Of a stretch of 64,000 bases of DNA, positions 44,432 through 56,548 are shown piece after piece. The translations under genes were made by a program, and so were the position numbers. The number at the start of each line of letters is the position of its first letter. Within the stretch, counting starts at the first letter, position 1. Below the pieces are notes generated by a model. The model saw nothing but the letters and a program-made list of their open reading frames with translations, did no database searches and was not told the origin of the DNA. This stretch comes from Bombardia bombarda (taxonomy: Eukaryota > Ascomycota > Sordariomycetes > Sordariales > Lasiosphaeriaceae): positions 4,154,001 through 4,218,000 of the forward strand of contig JAULSR010000002.1 of the NCBI GenBank assembly GCA_030512295.1, in the 5' to 3' direction.

Positions 44432-45440
44432 AGTTCTGTGATGAATGTCCGTGAGATTTGAGGTAGTGGTTGTGATTGATCTGTTCAGAGTTCTGAACTG
44501 TGAACTTGGAATAGATACAAAGAAGTGGCGGATGAGGATGAGGATGAGGATGAGGATGATGCTTCTTGTAAAAAGGGGACTGTGATAGAAAGAAGCAGAT
44601 AGACGTGTCTTATAAGAGATGGGCCATGATCAGTCAATCCGGCTTCACGTCATAGTTTTGATGTAGATATACCGAATGCCAAATGCCACTCAATCCAGTA
44701 CCTTGGGCAAAGGGATGCCGGCTTTGCACTTTATGCCTCGACTAGGTAAACAAATGAGAATAAGATGCTACTGGTGCAGGCAGGGCAGGTACTTGATGTG
44801 GCAGTCGTCTTGGGTGTACATGTACGATGCTGCATAGTAGTGAGTTGAATTGTGTCATAATGATGTCGGCATTCGGGTTTCCTCGCTGTTTATCTTGTTA
44901 ACGATAGTAGTGTGGCTGAACTTCCCCCGCTCATAAATCAGTTGTTCAGTATGTTTTGGCTGAAGGCTGAGACAACGCTGAAGACTAAAATCGCGTTCGG
45001 TTTGTTACCTGATGACGCGATTGACGAAAGGGGGTTTGTTGATCCAGATAAGGGAGTTAACTGCGCTAAGCTTGACAAGGCAATAAAGTGCGGTCCAATC
45101 ATCAGAAGCCACAAGCTTGTGAGATACCAAGAGTTAAGTAATGCTGGTGTCATGTCGGCATGAGCCCAAGATGGGTGGATACTAGAACAAGTCCTGATAT
45201 CAAGTTCAGTGCTAGACTAACAACTCCTTTCCCCCCCCCGGTGGTCTTGAAAAGAAAATGGAATGCAAACGCCCTGATCATAAAAAGATAAAAGATGATA
45301 ATATAGGCCTGGATCTGTTTGACAGACAGTCCCGATAGCATGCTAACACTACGAAACCAAAATCTTAATATGTGAGCCACCCCCATGTCAACCTCAACAC
45401 CCCTTCCCTATCCGGACCAATGCTTTTCTCAATCAGCTAC
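44432..45440. other. Intergenic
   Basis: Contains a gatgag-type repeat (44531-44561) in the cupin promoter. A plus-strand frame at 44912-45163 (83 codons, Lys-rich, non-ATG start) looks mildly protein-like but is unassigned. A C9 run lies at 45231-45239. Confidence 0.45.
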
Positions 45441-46273
45441 TTAACAGGCCGCCGTCTTGATGGCATAGGCTGTGGTGCAGCCAATGTTGTTGCAGGCCTC
45501 GGGGTCGCTGCACGGAAAGCTCACGACGGCAGTGGGCAGGGCGGTGCAGCCGCACGGCCTGGTCAGCACCGAGGTGGTGGTGCATGCGGGCACAAAGCAG
45601 GACTTGCACGCGGTGGCTGTCGACGTGATGGTGGGGCAGACTGCCGCCGAGCTGCAGGGCTTTGTCGAGACAGAGATGACGGTGGTGGTGGCCGTTGCGG
45701 TGGTGGTGGCCGTTGCGGTGATGGTAGAACCCTGCTTGACAGTGGTGGTGCTGACGCTGGTGCTGACGCTGGTGCTGACGCTGGTGCTGATGCTGGTGCT
45801 GGTCTTGACAACCGTGGACGTTGAGGCTGGCAGGGTCGAGGTGACGGTTTGCTTCACTGTCACTGTGGATGTAGGGGCTGCTACCGTCTGAGTGACAACC
45901 GACGTAGATGCAGGCGGGGCCGGGGCCGTCTCTGTCACGGTGGATGTAGACGTAGCCGTGGAGGCAGACTCTGTCTGCGTCACAGTCTCGGTGGTGAGAG
46001 GAATGGTTACAGTGTCGTGCTGAATGTAACTGGCTGTCGTGGTCTCCGTCTCGGTTATCGTCTCCGTCTCCGTCCCCCAATCGTACTCAGTCTCGGTCAC
46101 GGTCACAGGACAGTTCGCGCCTGTCTGCTTGGTGGTTCTTGTGACCGTCGTTGGCGTCAATGTGACCTGGCCGAGCACGCCGCTGAGAACAATCAGTCAC
46201 TTGTGCCCTTCCAGGGGCACAGAAGGACTTACGCTGCGGCGGTAGCAAGAATAAGAGCAAATGCAGAGCGCAT
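45441..46273 (-). CDS. Secreted Thr/Ser-rich cell-surface protein with Cys-rich C-terminus
   Basis: Exons 46273-46233 and 46182-45441 on the minus strand give 260 aa. The 41-nt first exon plus the start of the second form a signal peptide (MRSAFALILATAAAGVLG). Residues 20-185 are almost wholly Thr, Ser and Val with repeats such as STSVSTSVSTSVST and many TVTxT units, a strong O-mannosylation substrate. The last 75 residues hold about 13 Cys (KPCSSAAVCP, CKSCFVPAC, RPCGCTALP, DPEACNNIGC), probably a disulfide-bonded knot. No GPI-type hydrophobic tail is seen; the protein ends KTAAC. Likely an extracellular matrix or wall glycoprotein. Confidence 0.8.
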
Positions 46274-47305
46274 CTTGTCACACAAGTGTGCTTGATTTAA
46301 GAGGTGTGAGGTATGGGCTGTAATGAGGTCGATGGTATTGACGTTTCGAGTTCTGATGAGCAGGTAATTAGTAGGCAACTTGAAGACTAAACATGCCAGA
46401 TCCAAAGCCAGAAGACTGCTTTATATCATGTTTCCTTTCCCTCCTTCCTCCGTCCTTGTCAATATTTTCATGTCGTTGCAAAACAACGTCTTGGCGATAG
46501 ATGCTACCAAGTCGCATAGATTGCTATATATCACGGAGCATACCTTACTTTGCGCACGCAGGGGTCCGGGGTTAAGAATGAAGCGGTGAGGGTGCATGGG
46601 ATGCAATTCGGTCTGTCCAGGTCCTTGGGTAGACCCATTTCTCTTCAGTGCGTGACTGTCGAGATGGTAGCTGATGTTTCTGGCGAGCCAATGGAAGCCA
46701 AGTCGTTAAGTGGTTCGTCTAAAGCTGTCCATATTGATGTTACACTCGCCCCCTGACTTGGCGTGCCATCTTCCCGTCTAGACCACCTCGGCCACTTTGG
46801 CGGCTGAATTAACGCTCCAGCTTCCAGGAACTTTAATGAGTGACAGCCTAAAAATAATTGCAGAGTTGTCGTGTGCGGGAGCAGATCAAGGCAGACAGAC
46901 AGACAGACGGAAGAACCCAAAGGCAGTAGTAGTAACAAGCACCTATGCCGCCAGTGAACCGGGGAATTTTAAACTTTTATCTTCTATTCTTGTAGCAAAA
47001 TATATCGGGCCACAGCAGACACTATCTGGCATGCTGGCATCCTGGTACCCTGCCAGCCCAGCTTCCCGTCTCTGTAACCATAGATCTCAGTAAGACCATC
47101 TTATACGGTACGTTCTTGCCGAACAATTTACTCGTGAATCCGTATTAAGCATCCTGATCATTGCCGACGGAGTCGTACTGTCACTAACTCCCTGTACATA
47201 TAAGCAACTAGTTCTAGAATACACTGAATTGCATGCAACTAATACCACTCCGTGCCCCGTATTCGGTGTTGGTACCTATAGTTTCCGTTTTCGGAGCTTG
47301 CCCTA
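46274..47305. other. Intergenic
   Basis: No supported gene. A short cagacaga run near 46890-46905. Promoter of the Thr/Ser-rich gene on the left, 3' flank of the membrane protein on the right. Confidence 0.45.
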
Positions 47306-48760
47306 TCAATTCGTCTCGCTTGTCCATGTCGAGCCCGTCATGGTGACCAAGTCCTTTCTTGGCCTGTTGTAGTAAACCCGTCTCGACGAGGTCACGGTAT
47401 CCGCCAGCGGTCTCCTCGACCTACTCTGGCTCGGATGATCTCGCCTCCGCGATGGTCGAACGCTGCGCACCAAGACACGCAGCATGGGGACTGATGCGGC
47501 CACGATGGTGACAGCAGCCTCTGCGATGCCCCAAATAACCAGCGGAACCCCGTCGTCTATGTTGGTAAACTGAACGTCAGCTAACAGACCGTAGCTAGAA
47601 GATTGGCATCCCATCATCATCATGCTATTCTCAGACGACGTGGAGAGAAAGAACTTCTTACGTGGAAAGTCATGCGATCCCAGCTGCGGAAGCGATGAAC
47701 ACTTGATAAACGCCGATGCAGCCGCACTTGAAGAGTTAGCTCGTTATCCACACTGCCTGACATTGCTCTCACGACAGGAGATATCGGACTAGATCTTACA
47801 AGACACCCATGCTCATGGCCAAAGCAACGCCAATCTTTTCCTTGGTCTCCATCTGAAGATTCATGATGATTTTCCATGGGATGATTGCAAACAACAGATC
47901 CAGAATGCCGGAATATGCTACAGCCCTTCCGTGTCAGTTCCCTGCCCATCATCATATCCAAAGATTTGATACCCAAAGTGTTAGCTTACCGCTGATGAAG
48001 ATGCCATAAGTTATGATGACGTTGGGGCTCCAGCAGGTCCCTCTTATGAGCGGGCGCCAGGCTTTCTCCAGGGGTGTGCAGTTCACCCAGAAGAACATGG
48101 CGCTCATGCCGAACAGCAGGTTCATGGACACGACAGAAAACCAGATGAAGATCCTCGTCCTACCGTGGATGCCGTCCGAAATCATGAGCAGCGTGATAGC
48201 GAAGGACGTCTTGCTCCACGCCTGGCTGCAGATTGCCAGTGTCACCGTGATCTGTCCAATCAGGAACATGTCGTTGAGCTTTATAAATGGTATCTGCCAC
48301 ACGTGTTTTCCATATCCTAGATCGATGGCGATGTTTGTGCATATCGCGCTTCCGAGAAGGGCCACCTGTTGGTGATCGTTAGTTTTGCATCAATAAGTGC
48401 CTAGGTAGGTAAGGTACATAGGTACTAGCTCCAGTGGTCTCTTGTGGTCTCTTGTGGTCTCTTGAGCTCATGATCGACATGGCCGTGAAGAATGGCATCA
48501 GTACATACCCACGATGCAATGGCAAAGTAGTCATCGGCGTGGAACCTGCGGTGCCTGAAATACTTGCAGTACAGCCGCAGAACCAAAAACAGCAACGATA
48601 TTCCAGCAAGAACCCAGACTGACACGCGTGTCGTTGGACCAAGGTCATCGCTTGCCACTTTTGACCGCCAAAAGTCCGTAAAACCCGTCGAGTTCATCTT
48701 TCCGTTATCCGTCCCATTGGAGGTAAATGGCCCAGGGGCATTGGTAAACGGTGCATCCAT
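47306..48760 (-). CDS. Fungal rhodopsin-domain integral membrane protein
   Basis: Five exons on the minus strand (48760-48509, 48365-47990, 47917-47800, 47726-47662, 47580-47306) give 361 aa. Seven hydrophobic helices can be traced, among them VSVWVLAGISLLFLVLRLYC (helix 1), VALLGSAICTNIAIDLGYGK, SFAITLLMISDG, IFIWFSVVSMNLLFGMSAMF, ILDLLFAIIPWKIIM and PLVIWGIAEAAVTIVAASVP. LGYGKHVW, the NCTPLEKAW segment after helix 5 and DLLFAIIPW are hallmarks of the family. N-glycosylation sites (NGT, NST) precede helix 1. The C-terminal 50 residues are basic and cytosolic. Members are common in Pezizomycotina; some resemble Pth11-type receptors, but this one lacks a CFEM domain. Ligand unknown. The short exon 4 is the least certain. 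Confidence 0.83.
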
Positions 48761-50073
48761 TTTTAAGGGTGGACAATCGCGGATACAGCCATCAATCGGT
48801 GCAGCCAGTGCCCAAGGTGGTTATGTTAGAGCGCAATTTTTAGGTACCTAAACTTTGGGATTAAAAGTGTCGAGGGAAGCCGCGTCAATATGAGGCATCA
48901 AAATGTTGCCAGATCAAGTGCATGTAGGGTGAAGTGAAGATTGGAGAAGAAAGAGGTGGGATTTGAACCATGGGGAAAAGAGCCCAAACCAGGCCAGAGT
49001 ACTTATTGTCACTGTTGATTTTGTAGCGAAGGTCAAAGTGGCAGTCGATCACGGTCTCAGAACGAAGGACGCGCATAATGTGCATTGTCTGTCTCTTATG
49101 GACGATAATCAACCAAGCTAATCGATGGGACGTTCTGAAGTCGTAGTCGATCCCCCATATCTCTGAAACACGACAACCACAGGTTGCTCCCAAGATATTG
49201 CCAGTAAAGAAAGACATCGACAACAACTTTCAAGACCTGTATCATCTCATTGATCTTTTTCTTTGCTGGGACGAGTGACTCAATGTACCTGTTCTGGACC
49301 CTAGACGATGCCATGGAACTTAGGTAGGTACCTATCTACCAATTTTTCCTTATTACCGACTATGTTGACTGTAAAGCTTCTTGTGAGTTGTACTTAATAT
49401 GGGCAAATAGATAACCTAGGTACTCTAGGCAACGCACAGATGTTTGAGGTTCACTGGGCCATTGCCTCCCAGCTGCATGTCGATCATACAAATGCGGAGA
49501 GCTAACCCGTGCATTCCAAGATAACCTACATATAACAACACATTAAAATCATCTCAAAATCAGAAATAGCAACACTTGAACGTTCTACACCCCAAGATAC
49601 GCTGAGTCCAGACAGTTTCAGAGCAGGAGATTTGCCTCAGATGCAAGTCAAAAGGGGTGGCATCAAGGCGATTTTGGTGAGGTGGAAAGTGGGACGAAGT
49701 ATTTGTACCTAAGTTAGTGGCACAAACTCGCTAAAAGCCAACGGCAAAGGTGGCCGGGAGGACTGGGGGAGATTGTCCCGTCCCGCTTAACGTTGACGTT
49801 AACCAGCCACAAAGTGACAAAAAATAAACTCGTACCCAATTCATTGAAGTCGTGCCTCGGTATCTTTCCGACTTCCCCCTCACAACCCCAACCACTCAGC
49901 TGACATAGCTTGCTCAGGCACCCTACCATACCATCTCGACCACCCAGTACTGGTCTGGCACAAAGATTCCAGTCTTTCATCGCTGAGGGTTGGTAATGGG
50001 ATCTATGATGTTCCTGCCTCATAACAACGCTCTTCTCCTCGCCTTGTCGGATAGCTAAAACTCAGCAACGATC
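48761..50073. other. Divergent intergenic region
   Basis: No supported gene. Several copies of a taggtacct-type palindromic motif (49321-49340 and about 49414-49423). Promoters of the membrane protein and of the acyl-CoA synthetase. Confidence 0.45.
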
Positions 50074-52121
50074 ATGGCTGCCGTACTCCCTGTTGCCCTG
50101 TCGGTCGCCGCAGGTGTTGCCGGGTCGGCCTATCTCAACGCGCGCTTTTCGCTCGAGCATGACCTGCTCTTCCTGCGCATCACCGGCTCGTCTATAGTCA
50201 ATCTAAGGCGTGCCGAAAAGGCAGGGAAGCTCAACGCCTTCTACGTGCTCGAGAAGCATGCACTGGACAGAAACATGGCCGGACGGCCTTTCATACTGTT
50301 TGAAGACAAGGCATACACGTACTTTGAGAGCTACCAGATGGTGCTCAGATACGGTCACTGGTTGAAGACGCGTTTTGGCGCCAAGGAGGGCGACATTGTC
50401 GCTGTCGACTTCCAAAACGCGGATACCTTCGTCTTTGTTTGGCTTGGGCTGTGGTCCATCGGTGCCAGGCCCGCCTTCATCAACCACCACCTCACTGGTG
50501 CCCCCCTCGCACATTCTCTACGCGCATCGGATGCGAGACTGGCCCTCGTCGACCCCCATGTGGCCGACTCTCTGACTGAGGGCCAAGTTCACAAGGAGCT
50601 TCCTGACATGGAGTTCGTCATCCTGACGCCCGAGCTGGAAGCCGAGGCCGGCCAGACAGATGCTGTGCGGTATCCAGACTCGGTGCGCGTCGTGGACAGC
50701 CAGGCCGGCATGGCCATCCTGATCTACACCTCGGGCACGACGGGCTTGCCGAAGCCAGCCGTCGTCTCGTGGGCCAAGGTTTACACGGGTGCCATGTTGT
50801 CGGGCAAGGGGACAGATACAAAGACGGGTGAGGTTTTTTACATCGTAAGTGCCCCCCTATGTCCCGTTGCACTGCGACATGCTGCTAACTTGAATACACT
50901 GGCTGGCAGTGCATGCCGCTCTATCATAGTTCCGCCTCTTGCCTTGGCCTCTGCAATGTCCTCTTCAATGGCGCCACAGCGGCGATCGGGCGCAAGTTTT
51001 CGACAAAGACATTTTGGGCAGATGTCAGGAAATACGACGTGACCATCATCCAATATGTTGGCGAGACTTGCCGCTATCTCACCGTGGCAGCCCCCGAGAT
51101 CGATCCAGTAACGGGCGAGAACCTGGATAAGAAGCACCGGGTGCGGGTGGCGACTGGAAACGGTCTGAGACCGGATGTGTGGGACGAGTTCAAGAACCGG
51201 TTTGGCATCGACGTGAGTAGTTGTTGGTTGTTCCAGTCTTGTTCCAGTCCCTGGGCTGTCATTGTCCTACATGTAAACTCACATGCTCAGACGTTATTCG
51301 AGCTCTACGCCGCCACCGAAGGGGCCCTCGGGACGTGGAACCGCTCCCGCAACGACTTTAGCAAGGGCGCCATTGGTCGGTACGGCCTCCTGTCCAAAGC
51401 CATTGTCCGCTATCGCAGCGCCGTTGTCCGTCTGGACTTTGAGACCGAGACGCCCTGGCGGGACCCCAAGACGGGCTTCTGTCAGCGCGTCAAGGACGGT
51501 GAGCCCGGAGAGCTTTTGGCCCGTCTCCCGAGCCAAGATGTTGTCGCGCGCTTCCAGGGCTATTATGGCAACGCCGCCGCCACAAACTCAAAGATCATGC
51601 GCGACGTCTTTGCCAAGGGGGATGCTTGGTTCCGCTCGGGAGACGTTGTGCGGTGGGATGATGGCGGGATGCTGTACTTCAGCGACCGGATTGGAGATAC
51701 CTTCCGGTGGAAGAGCGAGAACGTCTCGACGGCCGAGGTATCGCAGGCCTTGGGCTTGCATCCAGCCGTCCAGGAGGCCAATGTATATGGCGTTGAATTG
51801 CCGCATCATGACGGCCGTGCTGGCTGCGCGGCCGTCGTGCTCAACACCCCTAGAGTAAGCCCTGAGCTGCAGGCGAGTCTGGCTGGCCATGTCAGGAAGA
51901 CTCTGCCACGATATGCCCTGCCTCTGTTTCTGAGGGTGCTAAAGGAGGTAGGCATGCAGAACACAGGCACTAACAAGCAGCAAAAGCATAATCTGCGAGG
52001 CCATGGTGTGGACCCTGCAAAGACGCAGGGCGATGCCGTCTTTTGGCTGAGAGATGGGACCTATGCCCCTTTTGGAGATAAGGAGTGGAGGGAACTGAGC
52101 CATGGCTCAGTGAAGCTGTGA
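50074..52121 (+). CDS. fat1: Very-long-chain acyl-CoA synthetase / fatty acid transporter, Fat1/FATP type
   Basis: Exons 50074-50844, 50910-51212 and 51291-52121 give 634 aa. An N-terminal hydrophobic segment (residues 3-20) anchors the membrane. The AMP-binding loop is LIYTSGTTGLPKPAVVSW (about residue 217). YAATEGALGTWN and RSGDVVRWDDGGMLYFSDRI follow, and RIGDTFRWKSENVSTAEV is the FATP/VLACS signature distinguishing this group from ordinary long-chain synthetases. The enzyme activates very-long-chain fatty acids and couples uptake to activation, at peroxisome, ER or plasma membrane. The C-terminus VKL is not a clear PTS1. Both introns are phase 0 (65 and 78 bp). Paralogues are common in fungi, so the symbol marks family, not strict orthology. 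Confidence 0.9.
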
Positions 52122-52268
52122 TATGGCGCGTAAGAGCCAAATGCTATGTAAAACTGGACATTGTCATTTATCATATAAGCAAAGCTAGGTCATATAAGCA
52201 AAGCTGGGAAGGCAGATATGTAATTAAGATGTTTAAATAACCCAAGCACTCTTCGGTCCGCTTCCTCC

Positions 52269-52944
52269 TTAGCAGTAGTACTCGTCCTCACAAGGTTCAT
52301 CCGGGACCAGTGTCACTGTCACAACCGAGGTCGACGTCGGTTTTGGAGTAAGATAGGTGATCTTGGTCGAGATGGTTGTTGGCGATGGTCCGCCAACAAT
52401 GACGGTTGTCGTGAGCGTTTTGGTTATGACAGTTGTTGAGCTGCCACCGGGAACAGGGGGATCGGCCCCTTCAAGTGCCACGCATTGCGAGTACCAGGGG
52501 CTATGGAAAGTTAACAGGCCATACGCCAGCGCTTGTATCATGATCGAAAGATTTTTCCTTCAGCCAAGATGATGCTGTTGCCGCCACAGCCGCACGAAAA
52601 AAAAAGGTAAGGGATTGTGATGTCTTTGAGCACCCGTGCTGAATACCGAAGTAAATGTACTCACTTTCCATCATTCTTACAATATGCTCCCGTCGGACAT
52701 GCCACAGGGCCGCTCCATGTTTGTCCCCCACCTAGAGCAAGTAGTTAGTCAATGAATATTAGCGTTCGGTGGGCCTGGCAGACTTACATTGCCCATATAA
52801 AGTCTGAGTCGCACCTGGGCCTGCCTGAACTTGTGTTGATGTGGGTTTTTGCGAAGATGTGGGTCTCCATGTCCAAGTTCGAGTCCATCTTTGCGCGGTA
52901 GATGTTCCAGCAAATACAAAAAGAAGAGCCGACGGCTTGACCAT
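52269..52944 (-). CDS. Small secreted protein with a CBM1 cellulose-binding module
   Basis: Exons 52944-52788, 52731-52665 and 52500-52269 on the minus strand give 151 aa. A signal peptide (MVKPSALLFVFAGTSTA) is followed by a Trp/Thr/Gln-rich stretch (WTRTWTWRPTSSQ), then a CBM1 assembled across all three exons: LYGQCGGQTWSGPVACPTGA, YCKND and NPWYSQC. The usual Cys and aromatic residues are present. The remaining 65 residues are a Thr/Ser/Pro linker (TTTVIVGGPSPTTISTKITY) ending in an acidic Cys tail, EPCEDEYYC. There is no catalytic domain. Intron 2 is long for this window (164 bp). It likely binds cellulose or chitin at the wall or on substrate. Confidence 0.82.
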
Positions 52945-53894
52945 GATGGCCTTCGTAAACAACCTGATTGACGACAACAAATGAATGATACGGACTCCCA
53001 AGCCAACGTAACCGACGCGATTTGGGGCAAAATTAAAATTTCAGGTACAGTCGGTAAGTATTGAATTTCAAGTTTGAGTAAGGAGTGTGATCCAGGACTC
53101 ATGGGTTCAGTTCACGGATATTATATACCTACCTCACCGCGGGATCTTGCTATTTACTATCCGGAGTCCCGTCGAGACAAACTGTATGTAATATACCTGG
53201 CTTAAAGTAGGCAGTGAAGCTCGGCCATTGTACAAGCCCTAATATCCAGGATCCAGGTTTTGCTGTCTATCCCATATTGATTACCTATATCAGTCAGGCA
53301 CATAATGTTCCCAACACCAGACTTGAAAGATACGGGGCATCACCACATGGGAGGTGTGTATCCCTGGGTACCTATTTATCTACTTGGCATCCTGTCGCTC
53401 TAACCATGCATCGAGGGTCAGGTGTGATATATTTTGTTACCGGTGCCAAGTTCCCGGACGGACAACCGTCTGATCTTCTGCGTGGCATTTTTATAGCCTG
53501 CACGCGGGCCGTTGCTATTTTCAGCTCAATCTCGTCAATCCAGACCCATAAAATCAAATCCGGTGGGGTATTTCCGACTCAAAACAAGTCTGCCTTATTA
53601 TGCCAGGCTGTCTGTCTGGATAAAATGTCTAAGGGGAGCCGTTCGTCCGGATCAACGGGTAAAGGGGCAACTGGGTATTGAAATGAGCAAGGGCATGTGC
53701 TGCCGTCAACTATTATCGATGATATAAAAGTAGACGATGCAAGATCAATGAAGATGTGAGCCAGCTGGAGGATATCGACAAGGCGATAATCGTGTGTGGG
53801 AATTGAACAGTTCCGGGCTGGCTCATCACAGACAAGCCATGCAAATTGCTCTCTCATTACTGTCCTTTCTGCGAGTGAAGTCTCTACAAGTCTA
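52945..53894. other. Intergenic
   Basis: Promoter of the CBM1 gene and 3' flank of mannose-6-phosphate isomerase. The 155-codon plus-strand frame 53214-53681 has no domain. Nothing else seen. Confidence 0.45.
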
Positions 53895-55321
53895 TCATGC
53901 GCCATTACTATGATCCTCGACTTGGCAGAAAGCCTTGAATGTGATGAATTCATCATCCTCGCCGCCCTCAGACTGGAGGACACATTTGGCAGTGGCGCCA
54001 ACGAAGAACACGTAGCCCTCCTTGATCTCGTACTCTGTAGGGCCAACCGAGATCTTGCCCTTGCCAGCAGTGCAGATGATGATGCTAGGGCCATCCAGCG
54101 GGTCGAACGTGGCTTTTGACCCATCACCTCCCAGTACCGACCGCACCACACTGAACTCGTCAATAGGAGGATCGTAGAGCTGAACCTCGGACCCTGAGCT
54201 GTAAGCTTCTCGGTTGAGGACGGCAAAGTGGTAGTCGCTGGGGTGCATCTTTTGCTCGTCGATGGGGGCATAGTTGTAGGTCAACATGTTGACGAGGGTG
54301 TCGACATCTTTGAACTTGGGCGTCAGGCCGGCACGAACTACGTTGTCGCTGCTGGCCATGCACTCAATAATATCACCACTGACGTAGGCGTGTATGTCGT
54401 CGGCCCGGAGGAAGAGAGCCTCGCCGGGTTGAAGTGTAACGTAGTTAAGGAAGAAGAGAACAAACAGGCCGTAGTCGGGGCCGAACTGTCCGTGGAGGCG
54501 GGTTACCAGCTCGGCCAGGACAGACCCAGACGTGGCACTGACACCTCCAGCGGCAAAGTCGGCACCGGCACCGGCACCGGCGGCAGACTCGACGAGGGTC
54601 TTGGAGGCAGCAGCCATGTCCGCTTCCGAGGAAGACATGACAGCTGCGAAGACCTTTTGTAGAGCCGTCTTGTTCTTGGACGTGGCCCCTTCCGAGTCGT
54701 CATCCGAGGTGCTCTTGACAGTGTCGGCAAAGTCCCTGGCCTTGTCGTTACCGACCAGCTGGCGCAGGGCCGGGATGGTCTCCAAAAAGTGCACAATCTC
54801 GGGGAGTGGTCGGAAGCCGCAGAGCCCTTCGAAGGGGGTGATGGCGATGGCCATCTCGGGCTTGTGGTTGTCATCGGGGTAGTTCTTGGGGTCTCGGGCA
54901 TGCAGCTGCTCGGCAAGCTTCTTGTTGGGATGGGCCTGGATCGAGAGCGCCTTGTTGATCGAGAGCACCTTGAACAGAAATGGCAGGGTCTTGCCGTAGC
55001 GAGCAGCAACCGAAGGAGCGAGGAGGGATTGGTTGTCTTGGAAAAGGTCGAGGAGGGTGCGGCCGGTTGTCACGTCCTTGGACGGGTTGGAGGGGTGGGT
55101 GCCCATCCACAGCTGCAGCGGTGGTCGTCAGCATAAGAAGAGACAGACAGGGCAGAGAAGCGAGAATGCTGTCTTGCCTCGGCATATGGCCGGTCATCTT
55201 GGATCGAGAAGTCGGAGGCTGGTGTTGCTGCTGCGAATCTGGCAGCCGCCGACTCTTGGCCCTTCTTGCCCCAGTCGTAGGAATTGACCCCGCACTGGAG
55301 CCTGATCAGAGGAATTTGCAT
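53895..55321 (-). CDS. Mannose-6-phosphate isomerase (type I)
   Basis: Exons 55321-55178 and 55112-53895 on the minus strand give 453 aa, starting MQIPLIRLQCGVNSYDWGKK. Zinc ligands are recognisable: Gln/His in LSIQAHPNKKLAE, His/Glu in DDNHKPEMAIAIT, and His in FLRADDIHAYVSGD. SSDNVVRAGLTPKFKDV and YAPIDEQKMH are the usual substrate-side blocks. It interconverts fructose-6-P and mannose-6-P and so feeds GDP-mannose for glycoproteins, GPI anchors and wall mannan, the donor for the GT71-type transferase elsewhere in the window. The 65-bp intron has a GC donor (gag|GCAAGA) and normal cag acceptor, a GC-AG intron easily missed by gene callers. An Ala/Gly-rich insert near residues 195-220 (ESAAGAGAGADFAAGG) is lineage-specific. 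Confidence 0.94.
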
Positions 55322-56548
55322 TGCTAGAGACGGCTCTGAATAGCTATGAAGATGATAAATGGGATGCTACGATTGAAAGCAGCAGGTAGGTAGTCTTTGT
55401 GTTCGAAATGAAAGGCTTGCTCGGGCTGGTGCGATCCAAATTGTCGCGACAATTGAGGTACTAGGGAAGGAACTGGGGGGTTTGGGACCCCTCCTTTACG
55501 TCACATGGGGAAGGAGAGCTCTGGCATTCTGAACATGGAACGGGGTAGGCACCCAAGCTCGCCAAGGTACCAATGGAAGATGCCGCTGGGGGTTCAAGCC
55601 AGCTTCGGCCAGCAACACAGTGGAGCACTGGGGCACGGCAGGGGCTTGCCGTTGGACCACTATATTTTCAGGTAGTTCCTGCTTAGAGCCATCATGACAG
55701 TCGCAGCGAGCAGTGACATGTCGGTACACGGGTGCATACTAACAAAAGGTACATGGTGCTGCTTTCCACACTTGACGCCAGTCCAGCTGAAGTCCGTTAC
55801 CATCGCAATCGTGGGGTAATAATGTCCGCACTCGCCGCCAGTTTCAATTTGAACAATAATGGAAGGTACTGTCGTTAGGTTCGTTCGTGTTAGGCAATTG
55901 GTCGGTTTTCTCAGTCGCTGCAGGGACGCATTGCTAACGGAAACTGTGGAAGCAATCGATCCAGGAGATAAGGTAGGTACCCTAAGGTACATAATGATTA
56001 TGGCCACCTTGCCTGGCTCTCCACAGTGGTACCTAGGTAGGTAGGTATCCCTTCTTCTGCGCCGCATGCTTAAGTTGCTAGCGAACCTACCTAAGGTTTG
56101 AAGTATGTAGGTTACCTGCTTATTTACCTAGGTAGGTACCTGGAGTTATCTCTCTTCAAACTTTGGCTTCCATTGACAACTTTTCGATTCAACACCAGCC
56201 TGAAGTCCCTCAACATAAGTAGGCCAGCCGTATCAATTCGTCTCGTGTACCTCAGACTCTTTATATTGCACAGCCAAAACCAGTCAGCCCCAACTATCTG
56301 CGTCTCCATCAATTCATCATTTGTCTTGCCGCTCGGTTTGGTTGCATCACCGGACCATAAGTACCAGTACCTGCCTTGACGGAAAGGCCACATACACTTC
56401 ACTGCACACACCACTCGACTGGAAACAAGCGCAAGATCGACCCATTGCAAACACCACCAGCACACAAAACAGACACTGGTCCTGGTGGCCAGTGGGTCAA
56501 CTCGGGTTGGGAACTGTTTCATTTCAGACGCCGTATCATTCATCTATC
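55322..56548. other. Divergent promoter with repeated TAGGTACCT-type motifs
   Basis: No supported gene. A dense cluster of palindromic motifs lies between 55970 and 56145, including acctaggtag at 56031 and tacctaggtaggtacct at 56126. The 228-codon extension of the SGF29 frame upstream of 56549 has no coding character and is taken as 5' UTR. Confidence 0.55.

Noticed and set aside
44912..45163. 83-codon Lys-rich plus-strand frame
   Set aside because: Non-ATG start, no domain, no splice partners; kept only as a note in the gap entry.
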